Shown here: one piece after another, positions 44,545 to 52,837 of the stretch
Numbering within the stretch: position 1 is the stretch's first letter
Layout of the letters: every line of letters begins with the position of its first letter
NCBI GenBank assembly: GCA_966674685.1
Contig: CBKWJC010000016.1
Span: forward strand, 1 to 64,000
DNA: 64,000 bases
From: Thainema sp966674685
Lineage (GTDB): Bacteria > Cyanobacteriota > Cyanobacteriia > Phormidesmidales > Phormidesmidaceae
Direction: 5' to 3'
Notes under the pieces: generated by a model
The model's input: the letters and a program-made list of their open reading frames with translations, nothing else
Told to the model about the DNA's origin: nothing
The model's database searches: none
Program-made: the position numbers and the translations under genes

Positions 44545-46725
44545 ATGGTTCAAGAACTAGAGCGTACTCGTCATCAAAGCCCATTTCCAGAGACTGCACC
44601 TGCGGCGAATCCGGTATTTTATCGCACGTATAGTCGTCGCAAGCTGGAGGATAATCGCCGCGAGTCTTGGGATGAGGTGTGCGATCGCACTTTAAAGGGT
44701 TTAATTAAGCTCGGCAAGCTGACCAGCGTGGAAGCGGCTCTGATTGGGCGGATGCAGCGACAGCTCAAGGCGCTTCCTTCAGGACGCTGGCTCTGGGTGG
44801 GCGGCACCGAATGGCTAGAGAACCCGGCTAATTTTCCTGGAGCTTACAATTGCAGCTCAACCAACATCTACGATTGGCGCTCCTTCGGCTTAATGATGGA
44901 CTTGGCCATGATGGGCTGCGGCACAGGCGCGGTTCTGGAACCGAAATACATTAATCAGCTACCGGACATTCGCAATCGGCTCAATGTCACAATGGATGGC
45001 GAGATTGGTACAACTCCTGCCGATCAGCGCCGCGAACAAACTGAAGTTTGCATTGAAGGACAAACGGTTCAGATCAACGTTGGCGACAGTCGGGATGGTT
45101 GGGTGAAGTCTTATCAAACCCTGCTAGAACTCTCTACCGATCCTCAGTTTGACGGTGAGGTCAACGTCACGATTGATTTAGGCGATGTCCGTCCGGCAGG
45201 TGAGCGACTGAAAGGCTTTGGCGGCATGGCGAATCCGGTACGGTTGCCGTCTCTGTATGAACGCTGCGCCAAGATTATCAATAAAGCTAATGGTCGTAAG
45301 CTGAACTCAGTTGAATGCTGTTTGCTGATTGATGAAGCTGCCGCTTGTGTTGTGGCAGGTAACATCCGGCGGAGCGCGGGGATTCGTCAGTTTGATAGCA
45401 ACGATACTGCGGCGGCTGGCATTAAAGATAATCTTTGGGTGCAGGACGCAGAAGGCAACTGGCGAATTGATCCGGAAAGAGATGCACTGCGGATGGCGAA
45501 TCACACTCGTGTCTTCCACACAAAACCCAGTTTGCAAGAATGCGTAGATTCAGTTCGCAAGCAGTTTTATTCCGGTGAGGGTGCAATTCAGTGGGCTGGT
45601 GAGGCAAAGCGCAGGGCGCAGGGCGATGACCGCTATGGTCTAAATCCGTGTGGAGAAATTATTCTTTCCAATAACTTCTGCAACTTAGCTGAAATTCATC
45701 TAAACCGAATTGATCCGCACAATTTTGAGGAGCAAGAGGAGGCGTTTACGGCAGGCGCGATCGCAGTTGCGGCGTTGCTGAATCATCAGTTTGTGGAGCC
45801 GCGCTATCAGCAGTCGCGGTTGGATGATCCAATTGTGGGCGTGTCGTTTACGGGATTGTTTGACTTCTTTGTGCATGCGTTTGGCACGGATTGGCTGCGC
45901 TGGTGGGAAGAGGGTCGGCCTGGTAATACCGCGGCAGGTATGGCGTTCAAAGCGAAGGAGCAGGAGTACCTGAGCCGCTGGCGCAATATTGTGCATCAGG
46001 CGGTGTGGGATTATTGCGATCGCAACGGCTTGAAGCGGCCAAATCGCTGTACGACGGTGCAGCCTGCGGGGACGAAGTCGCTGCTGTCGGGGGCTAGCCC
46101 TGGATGGCACCCACCGAAGGCGCAGCGGTTTATCCGCCGGATTACGTTCCGCAAGAGCGACCCGGTGGCGATGGCCTGTATTGACTATGGTTATTCGGTG
46201 GTGCCGTCGCAGTCGGATAAGGATGAAAATGGCAATCTGCTGCATGATCCGTTTGATCCGCGCTGTACGGAGTGGCTGGTGGAAATTCCGGTGGAGGTGT
46301 CCTGGGCGAATCTGCCGGGGGCGGATCAGATTGATGTCTCGCAGTTTTCGGCGGCGGCGCAGTTTGATTTCTATATGCAGGTGCAGAAGCACTATACGGC
46401 GCACAATACGTCGGCGACGATTGAGTTCCGTGAGGCTGAAATTGAGTGGCTGGGTGAGCGGATTTATCAGGCGATCGAAAATGACGAGGGCTATATCTCG
46501 GCGGCGCTGCTGGCGCGGTTCGATGATCACCAAACGTTCCCGCGTTTGCCGTTTGAGCCTATCTCAAAAGAGGAGTATGAGCGGCTGGCGGCGGCGGTTC
46601 ATGCTCGCCGGGAAACGGATGATTTTAATCGGGCGCTAAGTCGCTATGACCTATCTGAAATGTCTGAAGCAGGGCCAGCAGGCTGTGATTCGGATAAGTG
46701 TTTGTTCCCGGAACAGAAGAAGTAG
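44545..46725 (+). CDS. nrdJ: Class II adenosylcobalamin-dependent ribonucleotide reductase
   Basis: A 726-aa monomeric RNR of the Lactobacillus RTPR type, making deoxyribonucleotides using B12. The radical-site motif NPCGEIILSNNFCNL gives Cys369, Glu371 and Cys379; the partner Cys103 lies in GAYNCSSTNI; the C-terminal redox pair is Cys714 and Cys719 (GCDSDKC). GGAGGAAAG lies 9 nt before ATG 44545, so the earlier frame start (44485) is rejected. No intein interrupts it, though inteins are common in cyanobacterial homologues. No cobalamin-riboswitch box is seen upstream. Confidence 0.92.
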   Translation: MVQELERTRHQSPFPETAPAANPVFYRTYSRRKLEDNRRESWDEVCDRTLKGLIKLGKLTSVEAALIGRMQRQLKALPSGRWLWVGGTEWLENPANFPGAYNCSSTNIYDWRSFGLMMDLAMMGCGTGAVLEPKYINQLPDIRNRLNVTMDGEIGTTPADQRREQTEVCIEGQTVQINVGDSRDGWVKSYQTLLELSTDPQFDGEVNVTIDLGDVRPAGERLKGFGGMANPVRLPSLYERCAKIINKANGRKLNSVECCLLIDEAAACVVAGNIRRSAGIRQFDSNDTAAAGIKDNLWVQDAEGNWRIDPERDALRMANHTRVFHTKPSLQECVDSVRKQFYSGEGAIQWAGEAKRRAQGDDRYGLNPCGEIILSNNFCNLAEIHLNRIDPHNFEEQEEAFTAGAIAVAALLNHQFVEPRYQQSRLDDPIVGVSFTGLFDFFVHAFGTDWLRWWEEGRPGNTAAGMAFKAKEQEYLSRWRNIVHQAVWDYCDRNGLKRPNRCTTVQPAGTKSLLSGASPGWHPPKAQRFIRRITFRKSDPVAMACIDYGYSVVPSQSDKDENGNLLHDPFDPRCTEWLVEIPVEVSWANLPGADQIDVSQFSAAAQFDFYMQVQKHYTAHNTSATIEFREAEIEWLGERIYQAIENDEGYISAALLARFDDHQTFPRLPFEPISKEEYERLAAAVHARRETDDFNRALSRYDLSEMSEAGPAGCDSDKCLFPEQKK

Positions 46726-46751
46726 TTTGGGGGCAGGTTGAGTTTTGACAT

Positions 46752-46790
46752 AAAGGGGATGGGCAGTTGCCTGTCCCTTTTAATGTTTTT
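46752..46790 (+). terminator. Possible terminator after nrdJ
   Basis: AAAGGGG...CCCTTTT with some inner pairing (TGGGCA/TGCCTG), then TAATGTTTTT. The stem is imperfect. Confidence 0.45.
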
Positions 46791-46843
46791 GACTGAGCAA
46801 GATTTACTGAAAAATAATAAACATTTAGTAAGGTTATCTTTCC

Positions 46844-49039
46844 ATGCAATTCAATTTTGAAAAGAGCACTATCGTACTCAATCGATTTCTCGTTAAGCAA
46901 CTAACCACTACTGATCTTACAGTTTATGAATATAGCTGCGATTTTCAGCTCCCTCCAGAACAAGGTGATGAACGAAGAGCGCTTGCTAGTATCTGTTATA
47001 AGCTCGGAGCTCCAGCAGTTAGGTTAGGTAGTAGAATCATAACTCAAGAAGAAGTTAGTTTGGATCGGCTACAGAATAAGAACTGGAGATTAAATCTAAC
47101 ATCTAGAGGAAGAAAACTAGATTGTGCTGATCCTTTTGAATTAAAGGCAGTTGAGAGCTTGGAGCGAAAAAAGCTAGAGTACAACTTAAAAAAGTGGAAC
47201 AAAACAAGTATTGAAAGAGCATCTGAAGGCGGCTTGATTTGGTGGGTCTCAGGAGAAGAGGGAAAAGAAAAATGTGGCACGGGATGGGAAGTACATAAGG
47301 GCAGGAGAATTGATATTAATATTGATTCTGAGGGTGAGCTTTATTTGGAAATTGATCTACATCATCGCTTTTATACTCCTTGGAATCTTCATCAATGGCA
47401 AGATGAATATCCTGAAATTCCTATTTCCTATGTTCGAAACACGTATAAAGATCAGAGAAACAACTATATTAGTTGGCGATACAGGGGGATTAGCGATCAA
47501 TCACCAAATGAAGTGATGATTGACAGTCTAGAAATAAGCTTGGCTGATTATCATCGCCGAATTGGGGCAACAGAAGAAGAAATCCAAAACTCTCGTGTTG
47601 TTTATGTAGTAAAAGCAAGTGGCTGGAGCGATCAAGCAGTTGCTCATCTTTCTCAAAGGCTTACACCTAGCTTGACAATGGAAATGTTAGCTAATATCGC
47701 AGAACAGTCTGAACAAAGCGAGAAGAATAATATACAAGAAGTATTTAGCTATATTAGGAAGAGGCTAAATGATCGCTTGAGAGAATCTGAAAAAACCGCG
47801 CAGCAGATTATTAAAGGTGTATATCAGATCTCAGCTAATCCTAAAGCCTTATCTATCGAAGGATATCTTTTACCAAGAGCAAAACTATTCGCTTTGAATG
47901 GAGAAGTTGATAAGGCTGCAAAAGTTCGCTACAAAGGTTGTGTCAAAGTCGGAGAAACAAATTTTGGATGCCTCAACTTGTTTAATGAAAAATTGCAATA
48001 TCCGTCAGAAGTCAAGAAATGCTTGAAAGAAGTTGCAGCAAAAAGCAACATAGATATAGAAATTGATTCATATCGAACGTCAAGTCAATTGCCTGAAGGT
48101 GCATTAGATCGACAGATGTTTTGGCAGGAATGGGCTGCTGAAAAAATTAATACAGTTTTAGTGGTTATGCCTTGGTCATCTAATGAGCGTAAGCAACAGA
48201 TCAGAATTGATGCATTAAGTGCAGGTATTGCAACTCAATTTATAGTACCTCTACCAAAAGCTGATGCCTATAAAGCTGTAAATGTAGTTTTAGGCTTACT
48301 ATGTAAAGCAGGTTGGCAACCTATACGCCTAGAACCAATTAATCATCCTGAATCAGCAGATCTAATTATCGGTTTTGATACAGGTACAAATCGTGAACTG
48401 TACTATGGTACTTCAGCTTTTGCAGTTTTAGCCAATGGACAAAGTTTGGGTTGGGAATTGCCCGATGTACAAAGAGGAGAAAGATTCTCAGGAGAAGGGG
48501 TTTGGCAAACAGTTTCTAAACTTATCATTAAGTTTTACAATACTTGTGGTCGTTACCCTAAAAAACTTTTATTGATGAGAGACGGTTTAGTACAAACCGG
48601 AGAATTTGAACAAACGATAAAAGCTTTGGAAGAGAAAGATATTGCTGTAGATATTGTAGGAGTTCGTAAGAGCGGAGCAGGAAGAATGGGACGTGAGATT
48701 ATTCAAGGTGACATCAAACTATATAGAGATGCTGAAATTGGTAGCACTGTTATCATGCCTAAAGAGCGCTCCTTTGTCATAGTAACGAGCCAATCAATTA
48801 ATCAAAATATTGGAAGTGTAAGGCCATTGCGGGTAGTTCATGAATATGGAAACACATGTTTAGAGCTATTAGCTCTACAAACTTATCATCTTACTCAGTT
48901 ACATCCTGCAAGTGGTTTCCGCTCCTGTCGATTGCCTTGGGTTCTTCACCTCGCCGATAGAAGTAGCAAAGAATTTCAACGCATTGGGCAAATTAGTATT
49001 TTGCAAAATCTAAGTCGAGAAAAATTGATTGCGGTCTAA
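46844..49039 (+). CDS. Long prokaryotic Argonaute with intact DEDD active site
   Basis: A 731-aa pAgo. The PIWI domain (about 500-731) has LIIGFDTGTN (Asp512), RGERFSGE (Glu546, the glutamate finger), LLLMRDGLVQ (Asp580) and RLPWVLHLADRSS (Asp705), spaced as in known active pAgos, so guide-directed cleavage is expected. A MID-like region lies at about 435-500, with possible 5'-phosphate-binding residues Lys450, Arg454, Gln465 and Lys488. The N and PAZ-type regions fill about 1-420. The gene is AT-rich with no complete HIP1 site, indicating lateral transfer. A GIY-YIG nuclease gene follows 55 nt downstream. Guide type (RNA or DNA) is unknown. Confidence 0.88.
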   Translation: MQFNFEKSTIVLNRFLVKQLTTTDLTVYEYSCDFQLPPEQGDERRALASICYKLGAPAVRLGSRIITQEEVSLDRLQNKNWRLNLTSRGRKLDCADPFELKAVESLERKKLEYNLKKWNKTSIERASEGGLIWWVSGEEGKEKCGTGWEVHKGRRIDINIDSEGELYLEIDLHHRFYTPWNLHQWQDEYPEIPISYVRNTYKDQRNNYISWRYRGISDQSPNEVMIDSLEISLADYHRRIGATEEEIQNSRVVYVVKASGWSDQAVAHLSQRLTPSLTMEMLANIAEQSEQSEKNNIQEVFSYIRKRLNDRLRESEKTAQQIIKGVYQISANPKALSIEGYLLPRAKLFALNGEVDKAAKVRYKGCVKVGETNFGCLNLFNEKLQYPSEVKKCLKEVAAKSNIDIEIDSYRTSSQLPEGALDRQMFWQEWAAEKINTVLVVMPWSSNERKQQIRIDALSAGIATQFIVPLPKADAYKAVNVVLGLLCKAGWQPIRLEPINHPESADLIIGFDTGTNRELYYGTSAFAVLANGQSLGWELPDVQRGERFSGEGVWQTVSKLIIKFYNTCGRYPKKLLLMRDGLVQTGEFEQTIKALEEKDIAVDIVGVRKSGAGRMGREIIQGDIKLYRDAEIGSTVIMPKERSFVIVTSQSINQNIGSVRPLRVVHEYGNTCLELLALQTYHLTQLHPASGFRSCRLPWVLHLADRSSKEFQRIGQISILQNLSREKLIAV

Positions 49040-49094
49040 CTTTTGATGAGATCGCAAATTTCATAAACTCACTATCAAGTAATCAAATTCATCA

Positions 49095-49829
49095 ATGGAC
49101 TTTAGCCAATACAAAAAATCGCTAGACAACATCGGCTACTACGTCTATGCACTCTGCGAAATTGACGGAGAAACTCGCAAACCCTTTTACATTGGCAAAG
49201 GCAAAGGTGATCGGTGTTTGCATCATCTCTTCGAGCAAACTGACTCAGAAAAAGTCAACAGGGTTCAAAAACTTCTCGCCGAACAAAAACTTGGCATTGA
49301 CATCCTCAGACATGGCATTCAAACAGACGCAACTGCCAAACTCGTTGAAGCAACGTGCATTGATTTGCTTGGAGTCGGTGAGCTGTCAAACAAAGTCAGA
49401 GGCAGCGGCACAGACATGGGCAGAATGACCATCGAAGACATTCATAACCTGCAAACAGGCATAGAAACCGAGATCGCAACCGAGCACCAAGGTCTAGCCT
49501 TCCTGCTCAACTCTACCTATAAATCCGCTATGTCTGAGCTGGAACTATTTGAAGCCACACGAGGCGTTTGGTGGAGAATTCCAAGAGATGAATCCATCAA
49601 ATTTGCCTACGCAACATACGGCGGCATCATCAAAGAAGTCTATGAAATACACGGCTGGGTTAAAGCTGGTACTCAGCAATACTTCACCCGCTCCTTCTAC
49701 GACGACATATCCGACTGCTGGGAATTCATCGGACGCAAAGCAGGCAGCGATGTTCGCCAAAAATATCTAGGCAAATTAATCAAAAAAGATCGCAGCTACG
49801 GCACACCCTTCGTCAAAGTCGGCTACTAA
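49095..49829 (+). CDS. LEM-3-like GIY-YIG nuclease with extra C-terminal domain
   Basis: A 244-aa protein. The GIY-YIG core is complete: GYYVYAL (14-20), PFYIGKGKGDR (30-40, with Arg40) and the metal-binding Glu85 in KLVEATCIDLLG; NKVRGSGTDMGRM follows as in LEM-3/Ankle1-type enzymes. The second half (about 140-244) is a separate domain (FEATRGVWWRI, YGGIIKEVYEIHGWVKA, WEFIGRKAG), perhaps PUA/SRA-like; I cannot name it. It is on the same strand as pAgo, 55 nt away, with no terminator between. It could process or degrade DNA selected by the Argonaute; that is inference. Confidence 0.8.
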   Translation: MDFSQYKKSLDNIGYYVYALCEIDGETRKPFYIGKGKGDRCLHHLFEQTDSEKVNRVQKLLAEQKLGIDILRHGIQTDATAKLVEATCIDLLGVGELSNKVRGSGTDMGRMTIEDIHNLQTGIETEIATEHQGLAFLLNSTYKSAMSELELFEATRGVWWRIPRDESIKFAYATYGGIIKEVYEIHGWVKAGTQQYFTRSFYDDISDCWEFIGRKAGSDVRQKYLGKLIKKDRSYGTPFVKVGY

Positions 49830-49913
49830 TGCAGGTGCGATGGGAGAAGTGCGATCGGGTCATATTTTCCTGAAGTAAAATGTAGTGTAATCCTATCTGT
49901 ATAGGGGTTGACC

Positions 49914-50243
49914 GTGTTATTGCCACAAAACGCAATAATCACAGAAGAAAAACTAACCAAATATCTGCTTGTACCCTTACCCAAAGATGACAAGTCCAAA
50001 TTCTTGCAGCGTGCAGGATATACCCTAGAAAACTGGCAGCAGCTAGAACAGGATCTACGTATTCAAGTTTTAACTCAACCTGCCGAACTTATTGAAACCA
50101 ATCGCTATGGCAGCAAATATCGTATCCGTTCCAGCCTTCTAGGAGTAAATGGAGTTGAGCTAAATATCTTAACGATTTGGATGGTAACAAACGATGTAGC
50201 GAAATTTGTGACCTTAGTGCCAGATAAAGGAGAACGCCAATGA
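49914..50243 (+). CDS. DUF6883 protein (first gene of a two-gene module)
   Basis: About 109 aa. LPQNAIITEEKLTKYLLVP, SKFLQRAGYTLENW and YGSKYRIRSSLLGVNG, then VELNILTIWMV, match the DUF6883 layout (a small alpha+beta domain often found in toxin-like contexts). GTG 49914 with AGGGG 7 nt upstream is preferred over TTG 49908. Its TGA overlaps the ATG of the next gene (ATGA), typical of toxin-antitoxin or immunity pairs. Activity unknown. Confidence 0.65.
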   Translation: MLLPQNAIITEEKLTKYLLVPLPKDDKSKFLQRAGYTLENWQQLEQDLRIQVLTQPAELIETNRYGSKYRIRSSLLGVNGVELNILTIWMVTNDVAKFVTLVPDKGERQ

Positions 50244-50566
50244 AAACTCAGTATCCTTTATACTCCCAAGTTGCCCTTGCCGAAGATTTACCAGAATACA
50301 ATCTCAAGCGAGGTGCGATCGCAACTATCGTCGAACACTATCCAATGCCCGAAAGTGGCGAAGACGGCTACAGCCTCGAAGGATTCAACGTCCCCAACAT
50401 CACAGTTGAAGTCGCGGCCTCTCAAATCATTTCGGTCAGTCAATTGCAGCAAGAAGAAGAAATCCTGCTCAAACTGCGTAAATTATCCCAAACACGACTA
50501 CTTCAACTCGAAGAATACCTAGAATTCCTCCTCCAAAAAGATCAAGACGATCAGAAATCTGCTTGA
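50240..50566 (+). CDS. DUF4926 protein (second gene of the module)
   Basis: A 108-aa protein. The N-terminal DUF4926 domain is a small beta-barrel-like fold (YPLYSQVALAEDLPEYNLKR, GAIATIVEHY, YSLEGFNV). A helical, glutamine-rich tail follows (QLQQEEEILLKLRKLSQTRL) and could form a coiled coil. It overlaps the DUF6883 gene by 4 nt. The pair recurs in cyanobacterial accessory regions, in my recollection; a toxin-antitoxin role is inferred from layout only. Confidence 0.65.
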   Translation: MKTQYPLYSQVALAEDLPEYNLKRGAIATIVEHYPMPESGEDGYSLEGFNVPNITVEVAASQIISVSQLQQEEEILLKLRKLSQTRLLQLEEYLEFLLQKDQDDQKSA

Positions 50567-50569
50567 AAG

Positions 50570-50665
50570 TGAAGTGCGATTTTGGTGAAGAGAAATGCAA
50601 TGGGAAAAGTGCGATCGCAGTTTGGGAAGTGTGAGGGGAGAAGTGCGATCGCGGTTGAGTGAGAT
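50570..50665. repeat. HIP1-rich spacer repeat
   Basis: Units of the form GTGCGATCGCAGTTTGGGAAGTG and GAGGGGAGAAGTGCGATCGC. Closely related units lie at 51385-51445, 52160-52210, 52640-52685, 53585-53665 and 58845-58890, each in a gap between small gene modules. Confidence 0.8.
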
Positions 50666-50712
50666 ATCATCGAAGAGTCAAGCAAAGCAGCATAAACGCT
50701 AGGATTCAGCCC

Positions 50713-50985
50713 ATGCAGACCATCCTCTTAAGCCGTGAAGAAGTTGCGCGACGGGCCAAACAACTCTACGAAAACAGCATCCGTCAGCGAGTTGAGCAAG
50801 ACGACAACATCGGCAAAATGGTCATCATCGACATTGAAACAGGCGATTACGCCGTCGATGCAACCGGGCTAGAAGCCGCGCGTACGCTTCGCAGAAAACA
50901 TCCCAACGCTCGCCTTTTCGGCATTCGCATTGGATACAACGTCGCCGTTTCCTTTGGCGGCACGATGGAGCAGGTTCAGCCGTGA
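50713..50985 (+). CDS. Small protein paired with a retropepsin
   Basis: A 90-aa protein. MQTILLSREEVARRAKQLYE is a charged helix, followed by GKMVIIDIETGDYAVD and TGLEAARTLRRKHPNARLFG, a compact alpha/beta fold. ATG 50713 is chosen; the frame start at 50659 lies in spacer repeat. It overlaps the next gene by 4 nt. It resembles small proteins often found just before clan AA proteases in cyanobacteria. Confidence 0.65.
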   Translation: MQTILLSREEVARRAKQLYENSIRQRVEQDDNIGKMVIIDIETGDYAVDATGLEAARTLRRKHPNARLFGIRIGYNVAVSFGGTMEQVQP

Positions 50986-51347
50986 TTTCTGGCATCGTTG
51001 CAGATCGCCATGCAACCGTTACGCTAACATTCCTACTATCCAACGGTTCCAGTCTACCGATTGAGTTCGTCATCGATACAGGATTCACTGGACAGCTTTG
51101 TCTCCCTTCAGAAGCTGTTTCCTTAATGGGTTTGCCCCTTTTGTACGATATCCCCGCAAATCTGGCTGACAATAGCGAAGTTTTACTACCCGTTCACGAA
51201 GCAGTCATCCTTTGGGACAGTGAAGAACGAGAAGTTCTCGTCATTGCAACCGGAAGAAGACCTTTACTTGGTACTGCCTTGCTAGAAGAACAAGAACTCG
51301 TTATTCAGTTTACAGAAGGTGGACTGGTGACAATTGAGGAGTTGTAG
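50982..51347 (+). CDS. Clan AA retropepsin-like aspartic protease
   Basis: A 121-aa protein with the catalytic motif EFVIDTGFTGQLCLP (about 26-40) and PLLGTALLEE as the C-terminal flap-supporting segment. It starts at a GTG overlapping the previous stop (GTGA). This is the second such pair in the window; the two proteases are only distantly similar. It is active only as a dimer if it follows the family. Confidence 0.72.
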   Translation: MISGIVADRHATVTLTFLLSNGSSLPIEFVIDTGFTGQLCLPSEAVSLMGLPLLYDIPANLADNSEVLLPVHEAVILWDSEEREVLVIATGRRPLLGTALLEEQELVIQFTEGGLVTIEEL

Positions 51348-51525
51348 TTACAAATCGCGTTTGGGATTGTATCGGGTTGGAAAAAGTGCGATGGGAAAAG
51401 TGCGATCGCAGTTTGGGAAGTGCGTCGGAGAGAAGTGCGATCGCACCATCATTTAATCCTTCAACTGCAAACAGTAAACTAAAAGCATGCGCTCAAGAGG
51501 CAATTACTGAGGTATCAACTAACCT

Positions 51526-51819
51526 ATGTCTACTAAAACCCTCTCCCGCTACGTCACCAGCAACTCCGAAATTCTCAGCGGAGAGCCAATCATTGTAGGC
51601 ACTCGCACCTCCGTCCGTGCCATCGTTGGTCTGTGGCGACTCGGCATCATGCCAGAAGAAATCTTGCATCACTTACCCCATCTAAGGCTCGCGCAAGTAT
51701 TTGACGCCCTCAGCTTCTATCTCGATCATCAAGCCGAAATCAACGAATACATTGAACAAAACCAAGTTCCAGATGATTTAGTTCATCCAGCCGTAAAAGC
51801 TGCTCTAGGACAACTGTGA
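51526..51819 (+). CDS. DUF433 antitoxin
   Basis: A 97-aa protein. SNSEILSGEPIIVGTRTSVR and LGIMPEEILHHLPHLRLAQV, then FDALSFYLDH, are the DUF433 signature, a small HTH-like antitoxin usually paired with a PIN-fold DUF5615 toxin, as here. A 4-nt overlap with the toxin gene supports translational coupling. It is likely to bind its own operator; no operator has been identified. Confidence 0.82.
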   Translation: MSTKTLSRYVTSNSEILSGEPIIVGTRTSVRAIVGLWRLGIMPEEILHHLPHLRLAQVFDALSFYLDHQAEINEYIEQNQVPDDLVHPAVKAALGQL

Positions 51820-52160
51820 CAACATTTGCCGCACTGTACACCGATGAAGACATGTCGGCACTCGTCGCTACACTGTTGCGATCGCGCGGCTTAGACGTTG
51901 CGACCGTCCCTGAACAAGCAGCCCTTGGTAAAACAGATGCAGAGCAGCTTGAATTTGCCACTTCAACTGGCCGATGCATTCTGACTCATAACCGCGTTGA
52001 TTTTGAACGATTGCATCTCCAGTACATCGAAGCAGATCAACAACACGCCGGAATTATCGTAGTCCCTCAGAAAAATGCCTATGAAGTTGCTCAAAGAATC
52101 GGCATTCTAGTCAATGCACTGACAGCCGAAGAGATTAAAAAACAGTTGCTATATGCCTAA
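51816..52160 (+). CDS. DUF5615 PIN-like toxin
   Basis: A 114-aa PIN-fold protein: ALYTDEDMSALVATLLRSRG (acidic first strand), VPEQAALGKTDAEQLEFA, and RCILTHNRVDFERLH, the conserved T-x-N/D-x-x-D-F motif. As a type II toxin it would be an RNase. GTG start within GTGA overlap with the DUF433 antitoxin. Length is normal, so the module seems intact. Confidence 0.82.
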   Translation: MTTFAALYTDEDMSALVATLLRSRGLDVATVPEQAALGKTDAEQLEFATSTGRCILTHNRVDFERLHLQYIEADQQHAGIIVVPQKNAYEVAQRIGILVNALTAEEIKKQLLYA

Positions 52161-52268
52161 AGTGCGATCGCAGTTTGAGAAATGCAATGGGAGAAGTGCG
52201 ATCGCACTTCCTTTTCGCCAAAGCTATAATTTCCCTCAAGGGTAAACCTTCGCAATGTGAGGTGGATG

Positions 52269-52505
52269 ATGCTTAACGTAACCGTTGATCAAATACAGCA
52301 AGATCCACTGAAATACTTACTTCAAGTAGAAGCAGGCGAGACGCTGGTCATCTTCAAATCCGATAAACCCATTGCAGAACTTAAGCCCATCGTTAGCCGT
52401 GAACAACTGCGGCCATTTGGTTTGTGTGCAGGTGAATTTACCGTCCCAGATGACTTTGATGCACCCTTACCAGACGACTTGCTGAATGCGTTTGAAGGCA
52501 AATGA
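52269..52505 (+). CDS. Phd/YefM-type antitoxin
   Basis: A 78-aa protein. LNVTVDQIQQDPLKYLLQVE and GETLVIFKSDKPIAELKPI match the Phd/YefM antitoxin fold; the tail (PDDFDAPLPDDLLNAFEGK) is the toxin-binding arm common in VapB/Phd antitoxins of cyanobacteria. ATG 52269 is likely (52266 is also possible). It overlaps the next, damaged toxin gene by 4 nt. The antitoxin itself looks complete although its partner is not. Confidence 0.8.
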   Translation: MLNVTVDQIQQDPLKYLLQVEAGETLVIFKSDKPIAELKPIVSREQLRPFGLCAGEFTVPDDFDAPLPDDLLNAFEGK

Positions 52506-52642
52506 GAATTTTGCTCGATACCCATATCTTTCTGTGGTTCATCAGTGGTGATACCCAGCTATCGACCGACGTGCGAGATGCCATTCGTAATCCAGATAAC
52601 GTAGATGCAGCAATTCGCGCCTACTCAGTGAGTGTGATGTAG
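52502..52642 (+). pseudogene. VapC-type PIN toxin with internal deletion
   Basis: A 46-codon in-frame remnant. MRILLDTHIFLWFISGD is a normal PIN/VapC start, up to AIRNPDN; it then jumps straight to VDAAIRAYSVSVM, which resembles the normal C-terminus of this toxin family (VDxAIRxYxV). A full PIN toxin is about 125-130 aa, so roughly 80 residues including most acidic catalytic positions are missing. The frame is kept, and the start overlaps the antitoxin stop (ATGA). Confidence 0.8.
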
Positions 52643-52837
52643 TGCGATCGCAGTTTGGAAAGTGTGAGGGGAGAAGTGCGATCCGCTCATGCCGCATAGT
52701 GTATTTCGCAGATGTTGTAGCAGACTTCGCAATTTGCTAAGATTAGCGCAATCTAAACCTAAAACTAGGTGACTACGACAGTCGAGAATCCCGTGACGTA
52801 TGCAGGTTCACGGAGTTCTACTTACCTTTCGGTTTCT

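Noticed and set aside
45700..46533. 277-codon open frame antisense to nrdJ
   Set aside because: Arginine/isoleucine-rich product typical of a frame opposite a real gene with strong codon bias; nrdJ is clearly the coding strand.
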